A program made the position numbers and the translations under genes. From positions 49,990 to 113,989 of the forward strand of contig JADJCH010000006.1 of assembly GCA_016703325.1 (NCBI GenBank): a stretch of DNA of 64,000 nt. The letters are read 5' to 3'. The notes under the pieces were generated by a model. That model saw nothing but the letters and a program-made list of their open reading frames with translations. It made no database searches and was not told where the DNA came from. Of the stretch, positions 1 through 8,502 are shown piece by piece. The stretch comes from Burkholderiales bacterium (GTDB lineage Bacteria; Pseudomonadota; Gammaproteobacteria; Burkholderiales; Burkholderiaceae_C). Numbering within the stretch: position 1 is the first letter of the stretch; every line of letters begins with the position of its first letter.

Positions 1-586
1 TCAGTTGCAGGCGGCTGAGCCGCCCGGGGGCACCGGCAGGAACCGGTCTCCAGCCGGGATCGCTGACCGCGACATAGCGTTCATGAAAAAGCAGATGCGA
101 CTCCACGCCCTGGTGTTCGGGCAGCAGCATGCCGATGGCCAGGTCGATCACACGCGCCTCCAGGGCCGCATTGACCCGAGCAGCGTCGATCGACTCGTTC
201 GACAGCCGGCAACCCGGAGCAGCATCCCGCAGCAACCGCGCCAGCGGCGGCAGAAACATCATCTCCCCCAGGTCCGACAGCGAGATGCGCCAATGCACAC
301 AGTCATCGGCGGGGTCGAAATCTTCACCCAGGCACAGCTGCGACTCCAGCTCGCGCAGGTGGGCCTCCACCAGCGGCGCCACCCTCTGCGCCAGCCGGGT
401 GGGGTGCAGCCCGGTCGGTGAGCGCACGTAGAGCGCATCCCCGAAGCAGTGGCGCAGGCGCGCCAGCGCGTTGCTGGTGGCGGACTGGGACAACGCCAGC
501 AGGCGCCCGGCCTCGGTGACCGAGCCGGTGCGGTGAATGGCGCACAACACCCTGAGCAGGTTCAGATCCAGCTGACGGAAGTTCAT
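1..586 (-). CDS. LysR-family regulator (C-terminus cut by window edge)
   Basis: About 195 residues are present and the frame runs off the left edge of the window. The N-terminus (MNFRQLDLNLLRVL) and the following helix-turn-helix with GSVTEAGR...LSQSATSNALARLR are the classic LysR DNA-binding domain. The start of the effector domain follows, including WRISLSDLGE and a DLAIG segment. It resembles the next gene almost residue for residue in the DNA-binding domain, so the two are tandem paralogues. Probable role is control of an aromatic catabolic operon; the effector is unknown. Confidence 0.85.
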   Translation of the reverse strand, partial: MNFRQLDLNLLRVLCAIHRTGSVTEAGRLLALSQSATSNALARLRHCFGDALYVRSPTGLHPTRLAQRVAPLVEAHLRELESQLCLGEDFDPADDCVHWRISLSDLGEMMFLPPLARLLRDAAPGCRLSNESIDAARVNAALEARVIDLAIGMLLPEHQGVESHLLFHERYVAVSDPGWRPVPAGAPGRLSRLQL

Positions 587-837
587 CGACGCACTTTCGG
601 CACTGAACGGGTGGGCTCCAACGGGCAAGACGGTGGGGCACGGCAACCCACGCGGCACCGTAAGCGCGCCGCAGTCGCCCCCACTTGCACCAGATCAAGT
701 CTCGATCCGACAGGTCGGTCCTGTCATACCCCTATTGCCAACCTGACCCTGCCCTCTCTCCTTCCCTTCCCGTTTTCCGCCAGGGCCCGTCGAGAGGGCA
801 GAGGGGCTGACACGATGGCACGGATGCGTGAGCTCGT

Positions 838-1764
838 TCAGCCCGGGTGCTGCCGACGGTACAACTGCCGCACGCGCTCACGCAGCCAGGCATGCGCGGG
901 GTCGGTCGTCGCGCTGTGGTGCCAGACCATGCGCACCTCATAGCGCGGGCCATGGTCGGGCAGCTCCCACACGCGCACTGCGCGCCCGGCGGCCAGGGTG
1001 TGGGCGTACATCTGCAGCACGATGGCCACCAGGTCGCTGTCGCACACCAGGTCGACCATGGCCGCGTAGTGACGCACCTGCAGCACCGCACCGTCGTCGA
1101 TGTGCAGCCTCGCCAGCATCTGCGTCACGCTGCCGTGCACGGTGGCCGCGGGGTCGGCCACCACCAGCGCGGCCTGCGCCAGCTGGGCCGGTGTGAGCGT
1201 GAGCGTCGGGGAGGCGTCGGCCGGCGTCCACTGCGCCGCGCTCAGCGCCACGAAGTGCTCGTGGAACAGGCCCTCGCTGGCCACGCCGCGGTGCTGAGGG
1301 TTGAGGATGCCGATCGCCAGGTCGACCTCCATCGCCTCCAGCGCCGCCGGCAGGCGCTCGGCCGGCACCGACACGTTGGACAGCCGCGCGGACGGGGCCT
1401 CGCGCCGCAGCAGGTGGGCCAGCCGCGGCAGGAACAACTGTTCACCCAGGTCCGACAGCGACAGCCGCCAGCGCACGGCTTCGGTGGCCGGGTCGAAGGA
1501 CTCGCCGACGAGCAGCTCGGCCTCCAGCTCGCGCAGCAGCGCCGTCACCGCAGGGGCGATGCGGCGCGCCAGCCGCGTCGGGTGCAGTCCACCCGGTGAG
1601 GGCACGAACAGCGGATCGTCAAAGGTGCGGCGCAGCCGTGCCAGGGCGTTGCTGGTGGCCGGCTGCGACAGCGCCAGCCGGCGGCCGGCCTCGGTGACCG
1701 AGCCGCAGCGGTACACCGCGCCCAGCACGCGCAGCAGATTGAGATCAAGTTGGCGGAAGTTCAT
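838..1764 (-). CDS. LysR-family transcriptional regulator, divergent from padE
   Basis: The protein has 308 residues, normal for LysR regulators. The N-terminal winged helix-turn-helix (residues 1-65; MNFRQLDLNLLRVLGAVYR, then LSQPATSNALARL) is followed by a substrate-binding-like effector domain. I chose the ATG that begins MNFRQLDLN because it matches the family start and the paralogue; the open frame upstream has no family similarity. It is transcribed away from the phenylglyoxylate oxidoreductase genes across a 140 bp gap holding a LysR-type ATTG-N6-CAAT site, so it probably regulates padE-I and itself. The ligand is not known from sequence. Confidence 0.88.
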   Translation of the reverse strand: MNFRQLDLNLLRVLGAVYRCGSVTEAGRRLALSQPATSNALARLRRTFDDPLFVPSPGGLHPTRLARRIAPAVTALLRELEAELLVGESFDPATEAVRWRLSLSDLGEQLFLPRLAHLLRREAPSARLSNVSVPAERLPAALEAMEVDLAIGILNPQHRGVASEGLFHEHFVALSAAQWTPADASPTLTLTPAQLAQAALVVADPAATVHGSVTQMLARLHIDDGAVLQVRHYAAMVDLVCDSDLVAIVLQMYAHTLAAGRAVRVWELPDHGPRYEVRMVWHHSATTDPAHAWLRERVRQLYRRQHPG

Positions 1765-1822
1765 CGGGATCTCGGGTGTGTGCGAGGGGGCATTTCGATC
1801 ATGAATGGCTGTGATTCTGACA

Positions 1823-1836
1823 ATTGATTCGCCAAT
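1823..1836. promoter_or_regulatory. LysR-type operator (ATTG-N6-CAAT)
   Basis: The divergent gap between the LysR gene and padE holds ATTGATTCGCCAAT, a perfect dyad of the T-N11-A form bound by LysR regulators, embedded between two CAATTG copies. It lies about 70 bp before padE and 60 bp before the LysR start, fitting an autoregulated divergent promoter. Binding is inferred. Confidence 0.5.
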
Positions 1837-1904
1837 TGCCGCTGCGCTCGCTAAATTGCAGCCACGCAGGCCTGACCGAGCAACCCCACACAGGAGACAA
1901 CGGC

Positions 1905-2462
1905 ATGCGAGAGGTGATCGTGCAGGGCCGTGGTGGCCAGGGCGCGCAGACCGCCGGCAACCTGCTTGCAGCGGCATTTTTTGCGCAGGGTCTGCAGGTG
2001 CAGTGCTTCGCCAGCTACGGCGGCGCGCGGCGCGGCACTCCCGTCAGTTCGTACCTGCGTGCGGCCGAACGGCCCATCCGGGTGCGCTGCGACATCGAAC
2101 GGGCCGACGCCATCCTGTGCTTCGACGCCAGCCTGCTCGAAGGACGGCTGCTGGCGGCGGCCGATGCGCGCACGCTGATCGTGGTGAACTCGGCGCACGA
2201 TGCGGCGCATTTCGGGGCGGTTCTGCCGGGGCTGCGCGTGCTGCCCATCGACGGCCTGGCCATCGCCCGCGCTCAGGGGCTGGGCCGCATCGTCAACTCG
2301 GCGCTGCTGGGCGCGCTGGCGCAGGCGCTGGGCGGGCCGGACCTGGAGGTGCTCACGCGCACCGTGGTGGCGCAGGCACCGCGCCTGCACGAGGAGAACA
2401 TCGCCGCCGTGCGAGCCGGCTGGCAGGCGATGGCGGCACAACGGCAGGAGGCACGGCCATGA
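1905..2462 (+). CDS. padE: Phenylglyoxylate:acceptor oxidoreductase, gamma subunit
   Basis: This 185-residue protein is the gamma domain of 2-oxoacid:acceptor oxidoreductases, with the family signature VQGRGGQGAQTAGNLLA (residues 6-22) and a SYGGARRGTPVSS segment typical of the CoA/acceptor side. The start is the ATG preceded by AGGAGA. It opens a four-gene set with 4-bp overlaps whose other members are the FAD/Fe-S, alpha and beta subunits. Because phenylacetyl-CoA oxidoreductase and phenylacetate-CoA ligase genes lie nearby, the substrate is inferred to be phenylglyoxylate, oxidised and decarboxylated to benzoyl-CoA. Pyruvate or an arylpyruvate oxidoreductase remains possible. Confidence 0.8.
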   Translation: MREVIVQGRGGQGAQTAGNLLAAAFFAQGLQVQCFASYGGARRGTPVSSYLRAAERPIRVRCDIERADAILCFDASLLEGRLLAAADARTLIVVNSAHDAAHFGAVLPGLRVLPIDGLAIARAQGLGRIVNSALLGALAQALGGPDLEVLTRTVVAQAPRLHEENIAAVRAGWQAMAAQRQEARP

Positions 2463-4192
2463 ACGCACCACTGCCCGTTCCCCCCACCTGGACCACCGGC
2501 ACCACCGAGGGCATCCACACCGGCACCTGGCGCGCCGCCACGCCACGCCACATCGCTGCACCGTCGCCCTGCCGGCAGGCCTGCCCGGTGGGCGGCGAGA
2601 TCGCCACCTGGATCGGTCAGGCGCGCAGCGGCGACCTGCACGGCGCCTGGCTTACGCTGGTGCGCAACAACCCCTTCCCGTCGATCGCCGGGCGCATCTG
2701 CCACCACCCCTGCGAAGCCGCCTGCAACCGGGGCGGCTACGACGAAGCGCTGTCGATCTGCCGGCTGGAGCGCCACGTGGGTGACCAGGCCCTGGCGCAG
2801 GGCTGGGCCCTGCCGGCGCCTCAACCGCAAACACAGCTGGGCGCCGGCCCTGAGACCCGTGCAGCCCATGCAGCCCGTGCAACCCATGTGGCGGTCGTGG
2901 GCGGCGGGCCGGCCGGCCTGTCGGCGGCCTACCAGCTGCGCCGCCGGGGCCACCGCGTGAGCCTGTACGAGGCCAGCACCGAACTGGGCGGCGTGATGCG
3001 CCACGGCATCCCGGCCTACCGGTTGTCGCGCCGCGTGCTCGACGCCGAGATCGCGCGCATCGTTGCCCTGGGCGTGGAGCTGCACTGCGGCCAGGCCTTG
3101 AGCGGCACCGACGCGCTGGACGCGCTGGCCCGCACGCACGATGCGGTGTTCGTCGCGCTGGGTGCACAGCAGCCCAAGGCACTGGCGCAGATCGACGGCG
3201 CGCCGGCCTGGTTCATGGACGGCGCAGGCTACCTGGCGGCCTGCAGCCGCGGTGCGCCGCCCGCGCTGGGCCGGCGCGTGGTGGTGGTGGGCGGCGGCAG
3301 CGCGGCCATCGACGTGGCACGCAGCGCGCGCCGCGCCGGCCACGCGGTGACGCTGCTGGCGCTGGAGCGCCGCCCGCAGATGCCGGCGCAGCGCGACGAG
3401 GTCGACGAGGCGCTGGAAGAGGGCATCACGCTGGTCGACGGGGCCCAGCTCGGCAGCGTTCACGAGGCGCCCGAAGGCACGGTCGACGCGGCGCTGACGC
3501 TGCAGTGCCGCCGGGTGGACTTCGTGCCCGGCGCCGAGCGCGGGCGCTTCGAGCTGCGGCCGATCGACGCCGGCGACTTCACGCTGGCCGCCGACGCCGT
3601 GCTGGCGGCCATCGGCCAGGATGCGCGGCTCGACGACCTGGGCCCGGCACTGCAGCGCCGCGGCGCGCTGCTGTGGACCGACGACGCCGGCCAGACCAGC
3701 GATGCGCGGGTCTGGGCCGGGGGCGACCTGGCCAGCATGGCGCGCTTCGTCACCGAGGCGGTGGGCATGGGCGCACGCGCCGCACGGGCCATCGACGCCC
3801 GGCTGCGCGAGCGCGCCGGGCTGGCCCCGCTGGGTGACGTCGGCAGCGCCGAGCCGGTGGTGCCGCTGTCGGCCATCAGCCTGCACTACCACCCGGCGCG
3901 CGCGCGCGCCGCCTCGCCGCGACGCCCGGCGGCCGAGCGCGTGGCCGACCAGGCCGAGGTGCAGCTGGGGCTGGATGCCGCCCAGGCGTTGGCCGAGGCG
4001 AAGCGCTGCTTCTCCTGCGGCCACTGCATCCACTGCGACCAGTGCGTCACCTACTGCCCCGACCTGGCGGTGCAGCGCGTGGATGCGGTGCTGGGGGGCT
4101 ACCGCGTCAACACCGACTACTGCAAGGGCTGCGGCGTGTGCGTGCGCGAATGCCCCACCGGATCGATGGCAATGAGCGAGGACACCAAATGA
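2459..4192 (+). CDS. padH: Phenylglyoxylate oxidoreductase NAD(P)H/FAD subunit with fused ferredoxin domain
   Basis: The 577-residue protein resembles the small subunit of glutamate synthase. An N-terminal cysteine-rich Fe-S region (C38, C42 and the later CHHPCEAAC) is followed by an FAD Rossmann motif (VAVVGGGPAG, near residue 145) and an NAD(P) motif (VVVVGGGSAA, near 275). The last 65 residues form an added two-cluster ferredoxin (CFSCGHCIHCDQC and CKGCGVCVREC). It should pass electrons from the alpha/beta core to NAD(P)+. In Azoarcus evansii the ferredoxin-like subunit (PadF) is, from memory, a separate gene, so this looks like a PadH-PadF fusion. It overlaps padE and padG by 4 bp. A short tandem repeat lies in the linker before the FAD domain. 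Confidence 0.8.
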   Translation: MNAPLPVPPTWTTGTTEGIHTGTWRAATPRHIAAPSPCRQACPVGGEIATWIGQARSGDLHGAWLTLVRNNPFPSIAGRICHHPCEAACNRGGYDEALSICRLERHVGDQALAQGWALPAPQPQTQLGAGPETRAAHAARATHVAVVGGGPAGLSAAYQLRRRGHRVSLYEASTELGGVMRHGIPAYRLSRRVLDAEIARIVALGVELHCGQALSGTDALDALARTHDAVFVALGAQQPKALAQIDGAPAWFMDGAGYLAACSRGAPPALGRRVVVVGGGSAAIDVARSARRAGHAVTLLALERRPQMPAQRDEVDEALEEGITLVDGAQLGSVHEAPEGTVDAALTLQCRRVDFVPGAERGRFELRPIDAGDFTLAADAVLAAIGQDARLDDLGPALQRRGALLWTDDAGQTSDARVWAGGDLASMARFVTEAVGMGARAARAIDARLRERAGLAPLGDVGSAEPVVPLSAISLHYHPARARAASPRRPAAERVADQAEVQLGLDAAQALAEAKRCFSCGHCIHCDQCVTYCPDLAVQRVDAVLGGYRVNTDYCKGCGVCVRECPTGSMAMSEDTK

Positions 4193-5355
4193 ACAGCCCG
4201 GCGCAGACCCTGCTGTTGACCGGCAACCACGCGGTGGCCTGGGCGGCGCGACTGGCACGACCGAAGGTGGTGCCGCTCTACCCCATCACGCCGCAGACGC
4301 CGGTGCTGGAGAAGCTCACCGAGTTCCAGGCCGCCGGCGAGTTCGACGCCGAGGTGCTGACGCCCGAGTCCGAGCACTCGGTGATGTCGGCCTGCATCCC
4401 GGCCTCGCTGGCCGGCGTGCGCGTGTTCACCGCCACCGCCTCGCAGGGGCTGCTGCTGATGCACGAGCTGCTGCACTACGCCAGCGGTGCGCGTGCACCG
4501 ATCGTGATGGCCAACGTCAACCGCACGGTGGCTTCGCCCTGGGCCTTCTGGCCCGACCAGACCGACAGCCTGGCACAGCGCGACACCGGCTGGATCCAGT
4601 ACTACGTGGAAAGCCCGCAGGAGGCGCTGGACACCGTGCTGCAGGCCTTCCGCGTCGCCGAAGCGGCGCTGCTGCCGGTGCTGGTGAACCTGGACGCCTT
4701 CTACGTCTCGCATTCGCTGGAGCCGGTGACCCTGCCGGCGCAGGCCACGGTCGACGCCTACCTGCCGGCCTACGCGCCGCCGCACCGGCTCGACCCCGCC
4801 CACCCGGAATGCTGGGGCAATGTGGTGACGCAGGACATGTTCTACCGCCACCGCCAGGCCATCGAGGCGGCCATGGCCGGCGTGCCCGAGCTGGCGGCGC
4901 AGGCCGACCGCGAGTGGGCCGGGCACAGCGGGCGCAGCTGGGGCGTGCTGGAGCGCTACCGCTGCGACGACGCCCGCCTGGTGCTGGTGACGCTGGGCAG
5001 CATGGCCGGCACCGCACGCGACGCCGTCGACGCACTGCGCGATGCCGGGCAGGCGGTGGGCCTGCTCAAGCTGCGGCTGTTCCGGCCGCTGCCCATCGAG
5101 GCGCTGCGCACCGCGCTGGCCGGTGTGCCCGATGTGCTGGTGCTCGACCGCAACCACTCGCCCGGTGCCGGCGGCGTGCTGCACCAGGAGCTGCGCGCGG
5201 CGCTGTACGGGCTGGCCGACGCACCTCGCGTGCACGGCTGCCTGGCCGGTGTGGGCGGCGTGAACGTCTCGCCCGCACACATCGCCGGCTTCGCCCGCGA
5301 GGCCCTGCAGCCGTCGCCGCAGCCGCCGCAGCCGCAGTCGCGCTGGGTGAGATGA
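4189..5355 (+). CDS. padG: Phenylglyoxylate:acceptor oxidoreductase, alpha subunit
   Basis: The 388-residue protein contains the pyrimidine-binding domain signature YPITPQTP (residues 31-38) and the domain II fold of pyruvate:ferredoxin oxidoreductase alpha subunits, with LLKLRLFRPLP and VLDRNHSPGAGG near the C-terminus. It forms the thiamine-diphosphate active site together with PadI. The ATG overlaps the padH stop (ATGA), indicating translational coupling. The C-terminus is a short Pro/Gln-rich tail. Substrate assignment follows the pad context, not a diagnostic residue. Confidence 0.82.
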   Translation: MNSPAQTLLLTGNHAVAWAARLARPKVVPLYPITPQTPVLEKLTEFQAAGEFDAEVLTPESEHSVMSACIPASLAGVRVFTATASQGLLLMHELLHYASGARAPIVMANVNRTVASPWAFWPDQTDSLAQRDTGWIQYYVESPQEALDTVLQAFRVAEAALLPVLVNLDAFYVSHSLEPVTLPAQATVDAYLPAYAPPHRLDPAHPECWGNVVTQDMFYRHRQAIEAAMAGVPELAAQADREWAGHSGRSWGVLERYRCDDARLVLVTLGSMAGTARDAVDALRDAGQAVGLLKLRLFRPLPIEALRTALAGVPDVLVLDRNHSPGAGGVLHQELRAALYGLADAPRVHGCLAGVGGVNVSPAHIAGFAREALQPSPQPPQPQSRWVR

Positions 5356-6296
5356 GTCCTGAGGTGACCACCATGCCGACCATCGCCATCGAAGCCGCCG
5401 CTGCGGCCACCGCCCCCGAGCTGCTGTGCTCGGGCCATGCCGCCTGCCCCGGCTGCAGCGAACCGATCACGCTGCGCCACATCCTGGCGGTGCTGGGCCC
5501 CGACACGGTGGCGGTGATTCCGCCCTCGTGCATGGCCATCATCGCCGGGCCACAGCCCTTCAGCTCCCTGCGCATCCCCGTCTACCAGCCCACGCTGGAG
5601 GCCAGCGCCGCCGCCGCATCGGGCCTGCGCCGCGCACTGGACGCCCAGGGCAAACGCGACACCCAGGTCATCGTTCTGGCCGGCGACGGCGGCACCTACG
5701 ACATCGGCCTGCAGTGCCTGTCGTCGGCCGCCGAGCGCAACGAGAACATCCTCTACTTCTGCCTCGACAACGAGGGCTACATGAACACCGGGGCGCAGAA
5801 GTCTTCGTCGACACCGCACTTCGCACGCACCGGCTCCACCCCCGCGGGCAAGACCACGCGCAAGAAGAACCTCACCGAGATCATGGCCGCGCACGGCGTG
5901 CCCTACGTGGCCACCGCCAGCGTGGGGGACCTCCCCGACCTGCGCCGCAAGGTGGCCAAGGCCCGGGCACTGCGCGGGCTGCGCCTGATCACGCTGCTCA
6001 TCCCCTGCCTGGACGGCTGGGGCCTGGCCGACGACGGTGCGCTGGGCGCGGCGCGAGCGGCGGTGGCCAGCGGCGCCTTCCCGCTGCTGGAGGTGGAGGA
6101 CGGCCTGCGCTGGACGGTCAACTCCGCCGCCCCCACGCTGCCGGTGGCCGACTACCTGGCGCTGCAGCGCCGCTACCGCCAGCTGCCGGCGGCCGACGTG
6201 GCGGCACTGCAGCAGGAGATCGACGACGGCTGGGCCCGCCTGGTGCAGCGCGCCGAGGCAAGCCACACAACAACCCCGACCGGAGACAGACGATGA
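5352..6296 (+). CDS. padI: Phenylglyoxylate:acceptor oxidoreductase, beta (ThDP-binding) subunit
   Basis: The 314-residue protein has the cysteine motif C26-x5-CPGC typical of oxidoreductase beta subunits, a thiamine-diphosphate motif beginning GDGGTYDIG near residue 111, and the downstream NEGYMNTGAQKS segment of this subfamily. The start overlaps the padG stop (ATGA); an alternative ATG seven codons downstream, with GAGGTG before it, is also possible. It completes the padE-H-G-I set. The following dctP remnant also begins with a 4-bp overlap, so it once belonged to the same transcript. Confidence 0.83.
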   Translation: MSPEVTTMPTIAIEAAAAATAPELLCSGHAACPGCSEPITLRHILAVLGPDTVAVIPPSCMAIIAGPQPFSSLRIPVYQPTLEASAAAASGLRRALDAQGKRDTQVIVLAGDGGTYDIGLQCLSSAAERNENILYFCLDNEGYMNTGAQKSSSTPHFARTGSTPAGKTTRKKNLTEIMAAHGVPYVATASVGDLPDLRRKVAKARALRGLRLITLLIPCLDGWGLADDGALGAARAAVASGAFPLLEVEDGLRWTVNSAAPTLPVADYLALQRRYRQLPAADVAALQQEIDDGWARLVQRAEASHTTTPTGDRR

Positions 6297-7130
6297 CAAC
6301 CGCGACGAAGAGCTTCCTTTGGCAACTGGGCGCCGTGGCGCTGGCCCTGGCCGCGCCCGTGCAGGCGCAGGACAAACCGGTGGAGCTGCGCTTGGCGCAT
6401 TCGGCGGCCCAGCTTGGCAAGACCGGCTTCGAACCCTGGGCAAGGGGTGGGGGCGGCGGGCAGCATCAGGTGCCGGCGCAGCAGCTGGGCGTGCAATGGC
6501 GCGCGACGGCATGGTACGTGGGTGTCGCCGGCTACCGGCCGGGCGCTTTCGCTCTTTGCCGCCAGCGAGCTGCCGTTCATGATGGCCCCCGGGGCGGCTC
6601 GGCGGCTGGCGCCTGGTACCGCAAGCGGCAGCGGGATGAAGGATGTGAAGCTGGCTGGCGCACATCCACACGGCACGCTGCACAGCAAAAGCTGATCACG
6701 GAGCCCGGGCAGATCAGGGCGAAGTCCGCCGACGGCCCGTGGCGCAGATGGTCCGCTGCTGGGCGGCACCAACGGCAGGTGTCGGCGCCGAGTCGCGTGG
6801 CGCTGGAAAGGGTGGGGACGCCTACCTTCCCGTGGGATTCACTCATCAGCTTCGGCATCGACAAGGTCGCCAGGCAGCACATCGACTTCCGGCTGTATGC
6901 GGCCAGCTTCGTGTGGGTGCTGAACAAGGGCTTCTACGACAAGCTGGGCGCGGGCCAGAAAAAAGTCATCGACGCCCATTGCAGCAACGAGTGGGCGGCC
7001 AAGGTGGGCGCCGCCTGGGGCGACTGGGAAGACAGCGGCGAAGGCAAGATCGAGAAGATGGGCGGCAGCCATCAAACTAGAATGCGGGCCAGGCGTGGCG
7101 CGTGCGGGCAGTGGATCGCGCGCCGCAAGG
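6293..7130 (+). pseudogene. Decayed TRAP transporter solute-binding protein (DctP remnant)
   Basis: An ATG overlapping the padI stop starts a signal peptide (LGAVALALAAPVQAQ) and the mature N-terminus VELRLAHSAAQLGKTGFEPWA, typical of DctP proteins. Similarity then jumps between frames: SELPFMMAPGAA and MKDVKLAGAHPHG in one, FVWVLNKGFYDKLGAGQKKVIDA in another. Several indels are needed to join them. The protein cannot be made intact. Family similarity is to the aromatic-acid type DctP found intact further right in this window. Confidence 0.8.
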
Positions 7131-7189
7131 CGGCGCCAACGGCGGGGTGCTGGCGACCTGGTGCCGGCTCGGCGCGCAAGCGCTACTGA

Positions 7190-7562
7190 CGGCGGCAGCG
7201 GGGGGCGTGAAGTGCGCTGGCTTCGGGGCGGGCCTTCCTGGGCCCGCGCTGGCGTTCGGCAAGTCGCCTTGCGTGAACGTTCGGCCGGCGGTGCCGCGGT
7301 CGCCTGTCCGCAGCCGGCTGTGTTCGGGGCATTGCCGCCGGCGGCAGTCTGCGTGGCGTGCTGTGGGAGCGTGCCGCGAGGGCGGCGCATCGACCGGTCG
7401 CACGCACTGACGCTGGCCTTCCTGCTGCGCTGGCCTGGATGGTGTGGGCAGCTGGGGCGGGCGGGCCGCTGGTGTGGTTCTTGCCGTCTGGCGGGCGGGG
7501 CGGCCGCGGTGCGCCTGTGGGCGCTGTGGCGCGGCGCCTCGCTCACCAACCTGGAGGACTAG
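7190..7562 (+). pseudogene. Probable DctQ remnant
   Basis: Between the dctP remnant and the dctM-like frame lies about 370 bp where a TRAP small membrane subunit (DctQ) is expected. No full-length membrane protein is readable. One frame ends with a tail ending LWRGASLTNLED that resembles a DctQ C-terminus, followed at once by a ribosome-binding site and dctM. I infer a degraded dctQ from position and this tail only. Confidence 0.4.
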
Positions 7563-7566
7563 CGCC

Positions 7567-8502
7567 TTGGACAAGAACCTGGTGGCCCTGGTCGGCTTTG
7601 TGCTGATGTTCGCGTTGCTGATGCTGCGCGTGCCCATCGGCATTGCCATGGGCATCGCCGGCGTACTGGGCTTCGGGCTGCTGTCGGGTTTTGCGCCGGC
7701 GCTGAACCTGCTGGCCAACGTGCCGCTGTCGGTGCTGACCGACTACAACCTCAGCGTCACGGTGTCGTTTTATGCCGCCCTGGTGGCCTTCATCGCGCAC
7801 CGCCACCCGCAGGCCTTTCCGGCCGGCCGTCGCCACAGCTGGGGCGAGCGCTTCAGGGCGCTGAAGAACCTGTGGCCCACCCTGGCCCTGTTCGCGCTGG
7901 TGCTGGGCAGCATGTACCTGGGCTGGGTGACCGTGACCGAAGCCGCGGGCATCGGCGCCGTGGGTGCGCTGGCCATCGGGCTGCTGCGCGGCCAGCTCGA
8001 CCGCCGCGCCATCAAGCGCGCGCTGATCGATTCGCTGCGTGTGTCGTCGGCCATCATGCTGATCGTGGTGGGCGCCTACCTGTTCGGCTATTTCCTCACC
8101 GTCACCCAGTTCACGCAGAAGGCGGTGGACCTGCTGGTCAACCTGCCCATCGGGGCCTACGGCGTACTGGCGCTGGTGATGCTGGGCTACCTGGTGCTGG
8201 GCGCAGTGATGGACGAGCTGGCCATGATCCTGCTGACCGTGCCCATCGTCTACCCGGTGATGATGACGCTGGGCTTCGACCCGGTGTGGTTCGGCGTCAT
8301 CATCGTGATGGCCGTGACTTTCGGCATGATCTGCCCACCGGTGGGCATGAACGTGTTCGTCATCAACTCGATCGCGCGCGACATCTCGCTGACCCGCATC
8401 TACAAGGGCACCATGCCCTTCATCGCGGTGGACGTGGTGCGTCTGGTGCTGCTGTGCGCGTTTCCGGTGCTGAGCCTGTGGCTGCCGGGGAAGCTGGGCT
8501 AG
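7567..8502 (+). pseudogene. TRAP transporter large permease (DctM) with large internal deletion
   Basis: The frame encodes 311 residues starting from a TTG (LDKNLVALVGFVLMFALL) with GGAGG nine bases upstream. Both ends are good DctM: the N-terminus to YNLSV, and the C-terminal half from AFIAHRHP through PVGMNVFVINSIA. About 130 residues between them are missing in frame compared with the intact 446-residue DctM in this window, including the conserved GSSLATAATM and IPPSVPLVIYAIL helices. The deletion point is near 7755-7775. A functional permease is unlikely, in keeping with the ruined dctP and dctQ before it. Confidence 0.75.

Noticed and set aside
2861..2893. Tandem microrepeat in padH as a recombination or regulatory site
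   Set aside because: It is three imperfect units inside an interdomain linker that stays in frame; most likely neutral slippage.
2273..4258. Long open frame antisense to padH
   Set aside because: Repetitive Gly/Ala/His/Arg composition from the reverse strand of a GC-rich gene; the sense strand has clear enzyme motifs. The same applies to all other long antisense frames in the window.
1905..6296. Assignment as indolepyruvate or pyruvate:ferredoxin oxidoreductase
   Set aside because: The subunit set alone would allow it, but adjacency to padBCD, PaaX and padJ favours phenylglyoxylate oxidoreductase; kept only as an alternative.
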